64,000 nt of DNA from DASQBT01 sp049578545 (GTDB taxonomy: Bacteria; Pseudomonadota; Gammaproteobacteria; Burkholderiales; Thiobacillaceae): positions 1 to 64,000 of the forward strand of contig JBAUMF010000023.1 of assembly GCA_049578545.1 (NCBI GenBank), written 5' to 3'. The translations under genes and the position numbers were made by a program. The notes below the pieces were generated by a model, which saw only the letters and a program-made list of their open reading frames with translations, was not told where the DNA came from and ran no database searches. Every line of letters begins with the position of its first letter. Position 1 is the stretch's first letter. Of this stretch, positions 24,828 to 33,482 are shown piece by piece.

Positions 24828-26119
24828 CCAGCTTTCTGATCCTGGCCGGTGTAATGATTGCACTGGCCCTCGCGTTCGTGCTGCCCGCACTTACCCGACG
24901 CCACACAGATGAAGAACAGACCACCCGGGCACGTGCCAATGTACTGATCTACCGTGATCAGCTTGCCGAACTCGATGCAGATCTGAGAAACAACACCATC
25001 ACCAAGGAACAGCACATTGCCGGGCGCCACGAAATAGAGCGTCGCGTGCTGGAGGATACACTCGCCGCGCTGAATGAAGCCCCTCCTGAATCGAAAGGCA
25101 GGACCAAATGGCTGCCTATTGCACTCAGTGTCATCATTCCGCTTGCTGCAGTCGGCCTTTATCTGAAGCTGGGCACGCCCCAAGCCGTGTCACCTCAATT
25201 GGCAGTCAATGAGGGTGCATCGCCCCAAACCAGTGGCGAGGCGCCCCACGGCACGTCATTGGATCAAATTCGTTCCATGACTGAGAAGCTCGCCGAGAGA
25301 TTGAAGCAGCAACCCAATGATGGGCAGGGGTGGGCCATGCTGGGACGCTCCTACCGTGTGTTGGGCCAATTCAAGGAAGCCAGCGAAGCCTATCAAAAGG
25401 CCATCAAGCTGATTCCCGGCGATGCACAGCTTCTGGCTGACTATGCCGATGCGCTTGCCATGGCCCAGGGACAAAGCCTGGAAGGCGAACCGATGCAAAT
25501 CGTTGAACAGGCACTCAAGATCGACCCCAATAATGTTAAAGCCCTGGCTCTTGCCGGTACGGCGGCCTTTGATGGCAAGAACTACAAACTGGCAGTAGGT
25601 TACTGGCAGAAAGCCGTAAAACAAGCGCCGCCCGATTCGGAATTCACCCGGTCACTACAGTCAGGCATCCAGGAAGCGCAGGCGCTCGCCGAAGGCAGAA
25701 CGCCACCCCAGGACCTTCCCAACATCATGCCCCAGCAGGGCAATCAGGCGGAAGCAGCTGCGCCCGCAGGAGCTACCGCCGCCATCAGCGGGAAGGTCAG
25801 CCTGTCACCCGCTCTGGCCGCCAAGGTGTCACCTGACGATACCGTATTCATATACGCGCGGGCGGAAAGCGGCCCTCCCATGCCCCTCGCCATTCTTCGA
25901 AAGAAGGCCAGTGAACTGCCGGCGTCTTTCACCCTTGATGACAGCAGCGCCATGTCTCCCAATATGCGACTTTCCGGTTTTGCCAAGGTCATGGTCATGG
26001 CCCGCGTATCCAAGACGGGTAACGCCATGCCCCAAAGCGGCGACCTCGAAGGCAAGGTCGGACCGATTGCGAACAACACCAGCGACGTCAGCATAAAAGT
26101 GGATCGTGTAATTCCTTGA
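24824..26119 (+). CDS. ccmI: Cytochrome c biogenesis protein CcmI (apocytochrome chaperone)
   Basis: A 431-aa protein with two N-terminal membrane helices flanking a cytoplasmic loop (LIYRDQLAELDADLRNNTIT). A periplasmic TPR region follows (GWAMLGRSYRVLGQFKEASE; DYADALAMAQGQSLEGEPMQ), then a C-terminal beta-rich domain (AISGKVSLSPALAAKVSPDD) typical of full-length CcmI/CycH. It holds apocytochrome c for the CcmF-CcmH complex. It is the last gene of the ccm operon. Confidence 0.93.
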   Translation: MTSFLILAGVMIALALAFVLPALTRRHTDEEQTTRARANVLIYRDQLAELDADLRNNTITKEQHIAGRHEIERRVLEDTLAALNEAPPESKGRTKWLPIALSVIIPLAAVGLYLKLGTPQAVSPQLAVNEGASPQTSGEAPHGTSLDQIRSMTEKLAERLKQQPNDGQGWAMLGRSYRVLGQFKEASEAYQKAIKLIPGDAQLLADYADALAMAQGQSLEGEPMQIVEQALKIDPNNVKALALAGTAAFDGKNYKLAVGYWQKAVKQAPPDSEFTRSLQSGIQEAQALAEGRTPPQDLPNIMPQQGNQAEAAAPAGATAAISGKVSLSPALAAKVSPDDTVFIYARAESGPPMPLAILRKKASELPASFTLDDSSAMSPNMRLSGFAKVMVMARVSKTGNAMPQSGDLEGKVGPIANNTSDVSIKVDRVIP

Positions 26120-26198
26120 TGACGGGCAAACCCAAAGGGAAAATCTGGCCGGTCGTGATTGAGCAGTCTGGGCTGGCTGCGGTTTTTTCGGGAATTCC

Positions 26199-26420
26199 AT
26201 GAAGTTGCTGGTTCTCATTTTGCTTGGATTTGTGATCTATGCGATCCTCAAATCCTACGCGCGCTCGCAGACTGCGAAACCTTCTTCGAGTGCTACCCGT
26301 GCTCCGGAAGACATGGTCAAATGTGCGCATTGCGGCGTCAACCTGCCACGCAGTGAAGCCATCCTCACCAAAGGCAAATTCTTTTGCAACCGGGAACACC
26401 AGCAGCTGAGCCAGCACTGA
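26199..26420 (+). CDS. PP0621-family protein with zinc-ribbon-like motif
   Basis: A 73-aa protein with an N-terminal membrane helix (MKLLVLILLGFVIYAIL) and a C-terminal metal-binding-like region MVKCAHCGVNLPRSEAIL, then KFFCNREHQQ. This is the PP0621 family, often encoded directly before pilS-type sensor kinases in betaproteobacteria. It has a CGGGAA-like weak ribosome binding site. It overlaps the probable TTG start of pilS by 37 nt. Its function is not known. Confidence 0.8.
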   Translation: MKLLVLILLGFVIYAILKSYARSQTAKPSSSATRAPEDMVKCAHCGVNLPRSEAILTKGKFFCNREHQQLSQH

Positions 26421-28003
26421 ACCTCTCCAGTCGTCTGGGTTCGCCAGGCTATTTTGCCTCTCACTGGCGCTCACTCGATTACTTCAACCTTTACCGTTTG
26501 ACCCTGGCAGCCGTACTGAGCCTGTTGGCTCTCCTCGGCGCGCTGGGCAACATGGTCGGCCAGGACTCTCCCGGGCTGTTCCGTGCAGCGTCCTTCATGT
26601 ATCTTGGCGCCGCTGCGATGTTCGTGCTGACCATTCGCGCTCGCAGCCCCAATTTCCGTCTGCAACTATCGGTCCACATTTGCGCGGATATCGTATTTGT
26701 GACGCTGTTGATGGCAGCCAGTGGCGGCGTAACAAGTGGCTTGGGTCTGCTGTTGCTGATCTCCCTTGCTTCTGGAGGATTGGTAGGCCAGGGACGGCTG
26801 GTTCTGTTTTATGCGTCCCTCGCTTCCGTCGCCACGCTTGTCATGCAGGCAAACCAGCGATTGCATGAACTCGCCCGGGATAGTCATTTCTTTCAGGCCG
26901 GTTTGCTTTGTCTCGGCTATTTCTCGATTGCCTGGCTGGCGCACAGGCTCACCATTCGTGCCTTGTACTCCGAACGGCAGGCCTCCAGCCAGGCCGAGGA
27001 ACTGGCCCGGCTTTCGCGCATTCATGCACTGGTTGCTGGCGATCTCCCTGATGGGATTGTTGCTGTGGACAGTGACGGCTTGATTTTCTATTCCAACGTC
27101 GCTGCGATCCAGCTTATTGGTGCTGAGCGAATACCCGGTGCAGGGGAACCATTGGCTCACTATGCCCCCCTCCTCGCCGACCAATGGCAGGCAAGTCGCT
27201 CCCGCAATGCCAGCCAGGGGCGTCCGCTTGCGATCATGGGCCGTCGTTTCCTCCCGCGTTACCAACCTTTGCCCAGAAACGAAGGGACCGTGATCGTGCT
27301 GGAAGATCTTAACCGCAGGGAACAGATTGCCCGTCAACTGAAGTTGGCCGCCCTGGGCCAGCTCACCGCAAATATCGCGCACGAAATCCGTAATCCGCTC
27401 ACAGCAATTCAGCAGGCTTCCCAATTATTGCGTGAGGAATCTGGCCCCAACGAAGCCACGGGAAAACTGACTTCCATGATCGAAAGTAATGTACGAAGAC
27501 TGGATCGTCTGGTCAGCGACGTTCTCGTGCTCAATCGCAGGGATCGCTTGCGCCCGGAAACCATCGCCCTGCCGGATTTTCTGTCTGTCTGGCTGAAGGA
27601 ATGGCAAGTGGCTGAAGATTTGCCAAAAAACGCCGTCATCACAACCATGCGTGACGATTTGCCCCCTATTTGTTTCGATCCCCACCACTTGCGCCAGATC
27701 CTCTGGAATCTGGCACGCAATGCGTGGCGACACAGCCACAAGCAGGCGGGTTCAGTGAAGATTTCGGCGCAGCGGCTGGATAACCAATTGCAACTGGATA
27801 TTCGCGATGACGGCTCAGGCATTCCTGCCGCGGCCAGAGAGCGTTTGTTTGAGCCCTTCTTTACCACTGAAGCCCAAGGTACCGGCTTGGGCCTTTATAT
27901 CGCGCGTGAGCTTGCCGAGGCCAATCAGGCCCGTCTTGACGAAGTTGGTGACAATACCGGCGCTTGTTTCAGGCTTACCATCGAAGCCGGAATATGTCAT
28001 TGA
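26384..28003 (+). CDS. pilS: Sensor histidine kinase PilS
   Basis: Membrane sensor of the PilSR pair that controls type IV pilin transcription with sigma-54. The 539-aa protein has about six N-terminal helices beginning HWRSLDYFNLYRLTLAA, then a PAS-like segment (ALVAGDLPDGIVAVDSDGLI). The histidine phosphotransfer box is LTANIAHEIRNPLTAIQQAS, and the ATPase domain has WNLARNAWRHS, DIRDDGSGIP and GTGLGLYIARE. The start is uncertain: the longest frame begins with TTG at 26384, and no ATG lies before the first helix. The stop overlaps pilR. No pil structural genes lie nearby in the window. Confidence 0.88.
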   Translation: MQPGTPAAEPALNLSSRLGSPGYFASHWRSLDYFNLYRLTLAAVLSLLALLGALGNMVGQDSPGLFRAASFMYLGAAAMFVLTIRARSPNFRLQLSVHICADIVFVTLLMAASGGVTSGLGLLLLISLASGGLVGQGRLVLFYASLASVATLVMQANQRLHELARDSHFFQAGLLCLGYFSIAWLAHRLTIRALYSERQASSQAEELARLSRIHALVAGDLPDGIVAVDSDGLIFYSNVAAIQLIGAERIPGAGEPLAHYAPLLADQWQASRSRNASQGRPLAIMGRRFLPRYQPLPRNEGTVIVLEDLNRREQIARQLKLAALGQLTANIAHEIRNPLTAIQQASQLLREESGPNEATGKLTSMIESNVRRLDRLVSDVLVLNRRDRLRPETIALPDFLSVWLKEWQVAEDLPKNAVITTMRDDLPPICFDPHHLRQILWNLARNAWRHSHKQAGSVKISAQRLDNQLQLDIRDDGSGIPAAARERLFEPFFTTEAQGTGLGLYIARELAEANQARLDEVGDNTGACFRLTIEAGICH

Positions 28004-29325
28004 AGCCAACGCCAAAGATCCTGCTGGTCGACGACGAACCCGATTTGCTCGACCTGATGGAATTGACTCTGGTGAAGATGGGGCTGGAAACCGATCGGGC
28101 CGCCAGCGTCGCCGAGGCAATAACCAAGCTCAAAAGGCCGAACTACGATTTGTGTCTTACCGACATGCGGCTGGCGGATGGTCAGGGCCTTGACGTGGTC
28201 CAGCACATCTCCGTGCATTGTCCCCAGGTGCCCGTCGCCGTGATTACGGCTTATGGCACGGCCGAGAATGCCGTAGCCGCACTCAAGGCAGGCGCCTTCG
28301 ATTACCTGTCCAAGCCCGTATCGATTGACCAGTTGCGTGCCCTGGTGAAGAACGCCCTCAAGGTGCCCGATTCTCCGGCCCAGGCCAAGGCCAGTGCGAG
28401 CCCTCTCATCGGGCATTCAGGTACGATGGAAGAAATCCGTACGCAGATCGGCAAGCTTGCGCGTACGCTGGCTCCGGTGCATATCAGCGGCGAATCGGGC
28501 AGCGGCAAGGAACTTGCAGCGCGGCTCATTCACCATCAGGGTAGCCGTGCAAGCGGGCCCTTCGTTGCACTTAATTGTGGTGCCATTCCGGAAACACTGA
28601 TGGAGAGTGAACTGTTCGGTTACAGGAAGGGTGCGTTCACCGGTGCCGATAATGATCGGGAAGGCGTATTTCAGTCTGCAACAGGCGGTACCTTGTTCCT
28701 GGACGAAGTTGCCGACCTGCCGCTCAGCATGCAGGTCAAGCTGCTGCGCGCGCTGCAGGAAAAGAAGGTCCGGCGTGTTGGCAGCAATCAGGAAGAAGCG
28801 GTTGACGTTCGCATTGTCAGTGCAACCCACCAAGATCTTGGCAAGCTTGTCGAGGCAGGCCAATTTCGCCAGGACCTCTATTACCGGCTCAATGTGATCG
28901 AGCTTGTCATGCCCAGCCTGCGGGAGCGGCCGGAAGATGTGATCGACATCGCCAGCGCGATTCTCACCCGCATGGGTACCGCTCACCAGCTTTCCGCGGA
29001 AGCAGCGGCGGCCCTCAAGGCTTACGCATTTCCAGGCAACGTGCGCGAACTGGAAAATATTCTGGAAAGGGCGGTGGCATTGGCGGATGGAGTGGTTCTG
29101 AAACCGCACGACCTCAATATCGCACCGGATGCAGCGCTTTCCAACCCTGTTGAGGTTGGTTCCGACAGCCCCTACCCGTTGCAGGATTACCTCGACCGGC
29201 TGGAAAAGCTCGCCATTGAACAGGCCCTGGAAAAGACCCGCTACAACAAGACCGCTGCCGCCCGGTTATTGGGTGTGACGTTCCGTTCATTGCGCTACCG
29301 CTTGCAGCGGCTGGGGATTGAATAG
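27994..29325 (+). CDS. pilR: Sigma-54 dependent response regulator PilR
   Basis: NtrC-family activator of 443 aa: receiver domain with the phospho-acceptor Asp57 (CLTDMRLADG), AAA+ domain with Walker A GESGSGKE (166-173) and the sigma-54-contacting GAFTGA (213-218), and a C-terminal Fis-type helix-turn-helix (YNKTAAARLLGVTFRSLRYR). The ATG at 27994 overlaps the pilS stop by 10 nt. Its partner and domain order identify it as PilR rather than NtrC or NifA; it lacks a GAF domain. Confidence 0.92.
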   Translation: MSLKPTPKILLVDDEPDLLDLMELTLVKMGLETDRAASVAEAITKLKRPNYDLCLTDMRLADGQGLDVVQHISVHCPQVPVAVITAYGTAENAVAALKAGAFDYLSKPVSIDQLRALVKNALKVPDSPAQAKASASPLIGHSGTMEEIRTQIGKLARTLAPVHISGESGSGKELAARLIHHQGSRASGPFVALNCGAIPETLMESELFGYRKGAFTGADNDREGVFQSATGGTLFLDEVADLPLSMQVKLLRALQEKKVRRVGSNQEEAVDVRIVSATHQDLGKLVEAGQFRQDLYYRLNVIELVMPSLRERPEDVIDIASAILTRMGTAHQLSAEAAAALKAYAFPGNVRELENILERAVALADGVVLKPHDLNIAPDAALSNPVEVGSDSPYPLQDYLDRLEKLAIEQALEKTRYNKTAAARLLGVTFRSLRYRLQRLGIE

Positions 29326-30330
29326 TCAGGCCAGGGCAATCGCCAGGTAGGTTGCATAGAGCGCGCCATTCAACCACAAATCGCGAACGCGCAGACCGCC
29401 TGAAAGCAGACGATAACGCAGCCAGACTGCGGCAATGAGGGTGACCACTATGCCCAGCAGCACTTCCTTCCGTGGCGCCCACGGCGTCAGCGCAACGCCG
29501 ATGGCGGGGAGCAAGGTGCCCTGGAACACCATCGCACCCGTGATATTGCCGAACGCAAGCGTGTCCTTGTGTCGGCGTACCCATAGAATGGAATTCACCT
29601 TCTCTGGTAACTCGGTTGCGACCGGCACGATCATCAGTGACAGCAGAAGCGCCGAGATGCCCAGAATGGGCGCTGCCACTTCCACACAGTTGATGAATCC
29701 CTTGGCGCCGATCACGAGCAGGGCAACCCCAAGGGCAAGCTGAAGCAGAATCACCAACATGTTTTCCGGCAAACCGATGCGGGACAGCCACATCGGCGCT
29801 TCGGCTTCGGTGGCATGACCATCGGCCACCAGCTTGGATGAAGCCTTCAACGTCAATAACACGTAGACGAAATAAACCATGACCATGACAAATGCCAGCG
29901 TCACCCGCACCCATGCCTCGTCATGCGGGATGAACAGGGCGACAAAGGACAGGCTGAACGCCATCAGAAAGAAATCCAGATCGCGCTTGAGTCCACCTTT
30001 TTCCGGCGTAAGGTGTCCCTTTGGCCCGCGCTTCTTGAGCACTGCCAGACTCATCAGGAAGACCGACAGGGTGGACAGCATCAGCGGTGCGCCGAGTATC
30101 GCCCCGACGCCGATTTCTTCGTTGACCTTGCTGTCTTCGGTACCCGCAAAAATCGCCAGCAGGGGGACAAGGGTTTCCGGCAAAGCAGTGCCTACGGCTG
30201 CGAATATCGAGCCGGTTACCCCTTCGGAAATCTTTAGCTGTTCGCCCAGATGTTCCAGGGCATTCACAAAGACCTCGGCTGCAATCAGAATCAGAAAAAG
30301 GAAGAACAGCAATTCAAGAAACAGATTCAT
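29326..30330 (-). CDS. Sodium/calcium exchanger family protein
   Basis: A 334-aa polytopic membrane protein of the CaCA superfamily with the two inverted alpha-repeats: EGVTGSIFAAVGTALPETLV in the first half and LIVPVATELPEKVNSILW-type sequence in the second (SLMIVPVATELPEKVNSI). The glutamates in the ALPE/TELPE motifs are the usual cation ligands. It probably exports Ca2+ in exchange for Na+ or H+. The ATG at 30330 is preferred to an earlier in-frame start that gives a non-hydrophobic extension. It converges with pilR, the two stops being directly adjacent. Confidence 0.85.
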   Translation of the reverse strand: MNLFLELLFFLFLILIAAEVFVNALEHLGEQLKISEGVTGSIFAAVGTALPETLVPLLAIFAGTEDSKVNEEIGVGAILGAPLMLSTLSVFLMSLAVLKKRGPKGHLTPEKGGLKRDLDFFLMAFSLSFVALFIPHDEAWVRVTLAFVMVMVYFVYVLLTLKASSKLVADGHATEAEAPMWLSRIGLPENMLVILLQLALGVALLVIGAKGFINCVEVAAPILGISALLLSLMIVPVATELPEKVNSILWVRRHKDTLAFGNITGAMVFQGTLLPAIGVALTPWAPRKEVLLGIVVTLIAAVWLRYRLLSGGLRVRDLWLNGALYATYLAIALA

Positions 30331-30383
30331 GATTGAGTCCGACTGGAAAGGTGCGATTTTATCAGCTTGCCAGCCTTGCCTCG

Positions 30384-30740
30384 ATGCCACAGTATTACTC
30401 CATGCCCGTGCAGGAACTGACAGAATTTGACTTCCATCCCATCCTGGCTGCCAGCGCCGGGATCAGTCTGGTGATGTTCTCCGGGCCGGATTGTGGCGTC
30501 TGTCGCCACCTGGAAACAATCCTCCCCGAATTGACGCATGACCTGCCCAGCCATCTATACAAAGTAAACGCACAGAAATCGACCGCCCTGGCGCGTGCGT
30601 ATGATGTATTCCACCTGCCCAGCCTGTTCGTGTTTGTGGATGGCCATTACCACGGGCCTTTGCATACCGAATTGACCAGAGCGAAGTTCTTGCCAGCCAT
30701 GAAGGCATTGCTCACTTCACCGCCGCAGGAAGAACCCTGA
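30384..30740 (+). CDS. Thioredoxin-fold protein
   Basis: A small thioredoxin-like protein of 118 aa with the redox motif MFSGPDCGVCRHLETILPEL (CGVC) and a cis-Pro segment DVFHLPSLFVFVDG. No signal peptide is seen, so it is probably cytoplasmic. The start may be the ATG at 30384 or the one at 30402. Its stop overlaps the ampD start by one base, so the two are likely co-transcribed. Its substrate is not known. Confidence 0.82.
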   Translation: MPQYYSMPVQELTEFDFHPILAASAGISLVMFSGPDCGVCRHLETILPELTHDLPSHLYKVNAQKSTALARAYDVFHLPSLFVFVDGHYHGPLHTELTRAKFLPAMKALLTSPPQEEP

Positions 30741-31270
30741 TGAAAATTTCAGATTATGGCGTGGCTGACGGCGTACGTTATGTCGCGTCGCCCTATTGCG
30801 ATTTCCGTCCTGCTGCAGCAGACATCAGGTTGATCGTCATACACAGCATCAGCCTGCCACCCGGTGAATTCTCAGGCAACTCGGTGGAAGCGCTGTTCAC
30901 GGGCAGTCTGGACTGGGATGCCCATCCCTACTTCCAGTCCATCAGGGGAATCCATGTCTCGACCCACTTCCTCCTCCGTCGCAACGGGGAAATCATCCAG
31001 TTTGTTCCCTGTAACCGGCGCGCCTGGCATGCGGGCGTATCAAGCTGGCAAGGCTGGGAACGCTGTAACGATTTTTCCATTGGCATCGAACTCGAGGGAA
31101 CAGACGATGCTCCCTTCACGGAACAACAATACAGTTCGCTGTTGCCGCTGCTAAGTGCATTGAAAGACCGCTATGCTACGATAGGTATTGTTGGGCATAG
31201 CGACATTGCGCCAGGTCGCAAGACGGATCCCGGACCACATTTCGACTGGAGCAGGATCAAACGAACCTGA
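30740..31270 (+). CDS. ampD: 1,6-anhydro-N-acetylmuramyl-L-alanine amidase AmpD
   Basis: Cytoplasmic zinc amidase that recycles anhydro-muropeptides. The 176-aa protein has the amidase_2 features: LIVIHSISLPPGEF with the first zinc His, HVSTHFLLRRNGEIIQFVP, AWHAGVSSWQG, SIGIELEGTDD, and GHSDIAPGRKTDPGPHFDW supplying the remaining ligands and catalytic Lys region. Length is close to E. coli AmpD. Confidence 0.95.
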   Translation: MKISDYGVADGVRYVASPYCDFRPAAADIRLIVIHSISLPPGEFSGNSVEALFTGSLDWDAHPYFQSIRGIHVSTHFLLRRNGEIIQFVPCNRRAWHAGVSSWQGWERCNDFSIGIELEGTDDAPFTEQQYSSLLPLLSALKDRYATIGIVGHSDIAPGRKTDPGPHFDWSRIKRT

Positions 31271-31397
31271 CGTGTCGAGGGGTACTCATCCTCCTTCGAT
31301 CCGTTATCTTATGCGCGTCTTCAGCACATCGACATAAGCTTGCGGACCGATTGTTAATCGGTATTTTTCAATTCTTAACATGGCAAGCCCTCAAGAT

Positions 31398-31427
31398 TTG
31401 AATTCGTACGCTACACTACAGTATCAT
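31398..31427 (+). promoter_or_regulatory. Possible promoter of the peptidoglycan-binding protein gene
   Basis: TTGAAT and TATCAT are separated by 18 nt in an AT-rich intergenic region, with the -10 ending 26 nt before the ATG. Hexamer matches are moderate, so this is a tentative call. Confidence 0.35.
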
Positions 31428-31453
31428 TAATTATTCAAATGGGAGTCTTAATT

Positions 31454-32734
31454 ATGCGAACCTTACTCAACGCGCTCAGTGTCGCTCTTGTCGCCATCGG
31501 CTGCAGCGGCATTGCCTCCTCCGCCATGGCAGAAATGCCATACTACAACCCGAGCAACGCCGCGAGCCCAACCGGAGACACCACGGGCTATGAGTTGTAC
31601 AAGACCATCGGCTGTCCTGGCAAGGGGCTGCTGGACCCCGGCTGTTCCGTGCCTGCTGTCGTCCCCCCCCCTCCGCCGCCTGTCGTGAAGGCAAAGCCGG
31701 CACCGGCCCCCGCGCCCAAGCCCAGAATGACCAAGACCGAGTGCATGGCTAACGCCAAGCCGGGCGAATGCTATGTCATGATTGTAAAGGAACCGGTTTA
31801 TCGCACCGAGAAGGTCAAGAAACTGGTCAAGGAAGCGAGCGAGCGTATCGAAATCGTACCGCCCGTCTACAAGGCTGTTAAGGTGCACGTAACCACCGAA
31901 GACGTGCAGGAAGTGATTCCCGCGGTGTATGAAACGGTCAAGGAAAAGGTCATGGTGAAGCCGGAAACCACCCGTCTGGAGAACGTACCCGCGGTTTTCG
32001 AGAACGTGGAAGAACGTGTCGTCACCAAGCCCGCCAGCAAGAAGGCCATCGAAGTGCCTGCTGTTTATGAGGATGTCGAAGAAAAGGTGCTGGTCAGTGA
32101 AGCCTACACGACCTGGAAGAAGGGGACCGAGTCCAATATCCAGAAGATCAATCCCCAAACAGGCGAGATCTTCTGCCTGGTGCAAGTGCCGGCCGAATAC
32201 AAGACCGTAACCAAACACGTGCTGAAGACGCCCGCTACCGTGCGTTACGAGGAAATTCCCGCTGAATACGGCACGATCAAGAAAACCGTGCTGAAGAGCC
32301 CCGAAACCACGCGTTCCGTACCCGTTCCTGCCGAGTATGCAGAGCGTGAAGTCACCAAATTGGTCAAACCCGCGCAAACCGTCACCAAGACCGTGCCGGT
32401 GGATTACATGCGCGAGATCATGCAGGAAGTGACACCGGCCCAGGAAAAGCGCATCCCCGTGCCAGCCGAGTATGCCGAAGTTGACCAGCAGGTTCTTGTC
32501 AGCGCCGGCAAGGAATACTGCACCCGGGTCCTGTGCGACGTGAACACCACGCCGGAAAGAGTCGGACTCATACAGAGAGCGTTGCAAACCGCCGGCTTCA
32601 CACCCGGCGCACCTGGCGTACTGGATGAGCAGACCATGAGAGCGGTCGCGGAATTCCAGAAAGCCAAGGGCATTGACGATGCCGGCTATATCACGATCGA
32701 TACGCTCAGCGCCATGGGTGTACCCATCAACTGA
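31454..32734 (+). CDS. Repeat-rich exported protein with C-terminal peptidoglycan-binding domain
   Basis: A 426-aa protein with a signal peptide (MRTLLNALSVALVAIGCSGI, cleavage after AMA), a proline-rich linker (PPPPPPVVKAKPAPAPAPKP), and about eight degenerate repeats of roughly 20-25 residues, each built on VPAVYE.V.EKV.VKP or IPAEY.TIKK.VLKSPE. A C-terminal PG_binding_1 domain follows (RVGLIQRALQTAGFTPGAPG; AVAEFQKAKGI). GGGAG lies before the ATG at 31454, which decides the start over an upstream ATG at 31439. It probably forms an extended envelope protein anchored to peptidoglycan. It has its own terminator. Confidence 0.8.
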   Translation: MRTLLNALSVALVAIGCSGIASSAMAEMPYYNPSNAASPTGDTTGYELYKTIGCPGKGLLDPGCSVPAVVPPPPPPVVKAKPAPAPAPKPRMTKTECMANAKPGECYVMIVKEPVYRTEKVKKLVKEASERIEIVPPVYKAVKVHVTTEDVQEVIPAVYETVKEKVMVKPETTRLENVPAVFENVEERVVTKPASKKAIEVPAVYEDVEEKVLVSEAYTTWKKGTESNIQKINPQTGEIFCLVQVPAEYKTVTKHVLKTPATVRYEEIPAEYGTIKKTVLKSPETTRSVPVPAEYAEREVTKLVKPAQTVTKTVPVDYMREIMQEVTPAQEKRIPVPAEYAEVDQQVLVSAGKEYCTRVLCDVNTTPERVGLIQRALQTAGFTPGAPGVLDEQTMRAVAEFQKAKGIDDAGYITIDTLSAMGVPIN

Positions 32735-32755
32735 CCCCTCCTCGTTGCCTCAGCA

Positions 32756-32785
32756 AGCCCTTCCTTTTTGGAAGGGCTTTTTCAT
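32756..32785. terminator. Bidirectional rho-independent terminator
   Basis: A perfect nine-pair stem AGCCCTTCC / GGAAGGGCT with a T5 loop is followed by TTTTT on the plus strand. It lies between the convergent peptidoglycan-binding and SYLF genes and overlaps the last bases of the latter. Confidence 0.85.
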
Positions 32786-33321
32786 TTGGGATTGATCTTG
32801 TTGAACTTGGACCCTTCCAGGGTCAGGTTGTACATCAGTCCTTTCTGGCCAAACACGAAACCTATAACCGGATCCTTGATCGTGTTGGTATCGATGGATT
32901 TACCTATTCCCACATCCACCAGCGCAACTGATCCGTCCACGCCGACCTTCCAGCCTTCGCTGCTGCGGAATTTGTTCAATGCCGATTGGTCGGTAAAGAG
33001 AATGACGATACTTTTTGCCTCAGCCCCCAACTGGAAACCAAATGAACCGGCCACCGTGTTGTAATAGGCTACTGTCTTCCCACCCACGCGAAGGGCGCCC
33101 TCGCCATATTCCCCGCCGATGCCAATGCCAACCTTGTAAACCTTGGGAAAAACCAGCACCCCTTTGGAGATCGAAAGCAAATTTTCTGATCCCTTGATTT
33201 CCTCGGTGAATCGCTGCAAGGTTTCATTGACCGAATGGTCGATTTCGGCTGCGCTGGCCGCGTAGGCAGCGGGTGCAAACGCAGTGGCCAGAACAAGAAT
33301 GGATGAACGAACATTGATCAT
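32782..33321 (-). CDS. SYLF (Ysc84) lipid-binding domain protein, exported
   Basis: A 179-aa protein with a signal peptide (VRSSILVLATAFAPAAYAAS) and one SYLF domain: FPKVYKVGIGIGGEYGEGAL, YYNTVAGSFGFQLGAEAKSI and KVGVDGSVALVDVGIG. SYLF proteins bind phosphoinositides in eukaryotes; bacterial members are periplasmic or outer-membrane associated and poorly understood. The start at 33321 has GGGAGA at correct spacing; the longer frame starting at 33336 would place a charged stretch before the signal. Confidence 0.85.
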   Translation of the reverse strand: MINVRSSILVLATAFAPAAYAASAAEIDHSVNETLQRFTEEIKGSENLLSISKGVLVFPKVYKVGIGIGGEYGEGALRVGGKTVAYYNTVAGSFGFQLGAEAKSIVILFTDQSALNKFRSSEGWKVGVDGSVALVDVGIGKSIDTNTIKDPVIGFVFGQKGLMYNLTLEGSKFNKINPK

Positions 33322-33482
33322 TGCTTTCTCCCACAATTATTGACTCGTTCATCATACTTGATTGGGGTGCATTTACCTGGCAAAGGCACCCTATGGCTTT
33401 TTGTCCTGTCGCCAGCTTGCGGTGCTGCCCGACTGTGCAACGCCGAGGACCGATGCAAACCCGAGCCAAGCCGGGCTTCCCT

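Noticed and set aside
27994..29325. NifA or NtrC as identity of the sigma-54 activator
   Set aside because: It has a receiver domain, no GAF domain and a coupled PilS-type kinase with N-terminal helices, which fits PilR; it also lies 20 kb from the nif genes.
31799..32500. CRISPR-like or tandem DNA repeat in the peptidoglycan-binding gene
   Set aside because: The periodicity is at protein level (VPAVYE/IPAEY); the DNA repeats are diverged and have no spacer structure.
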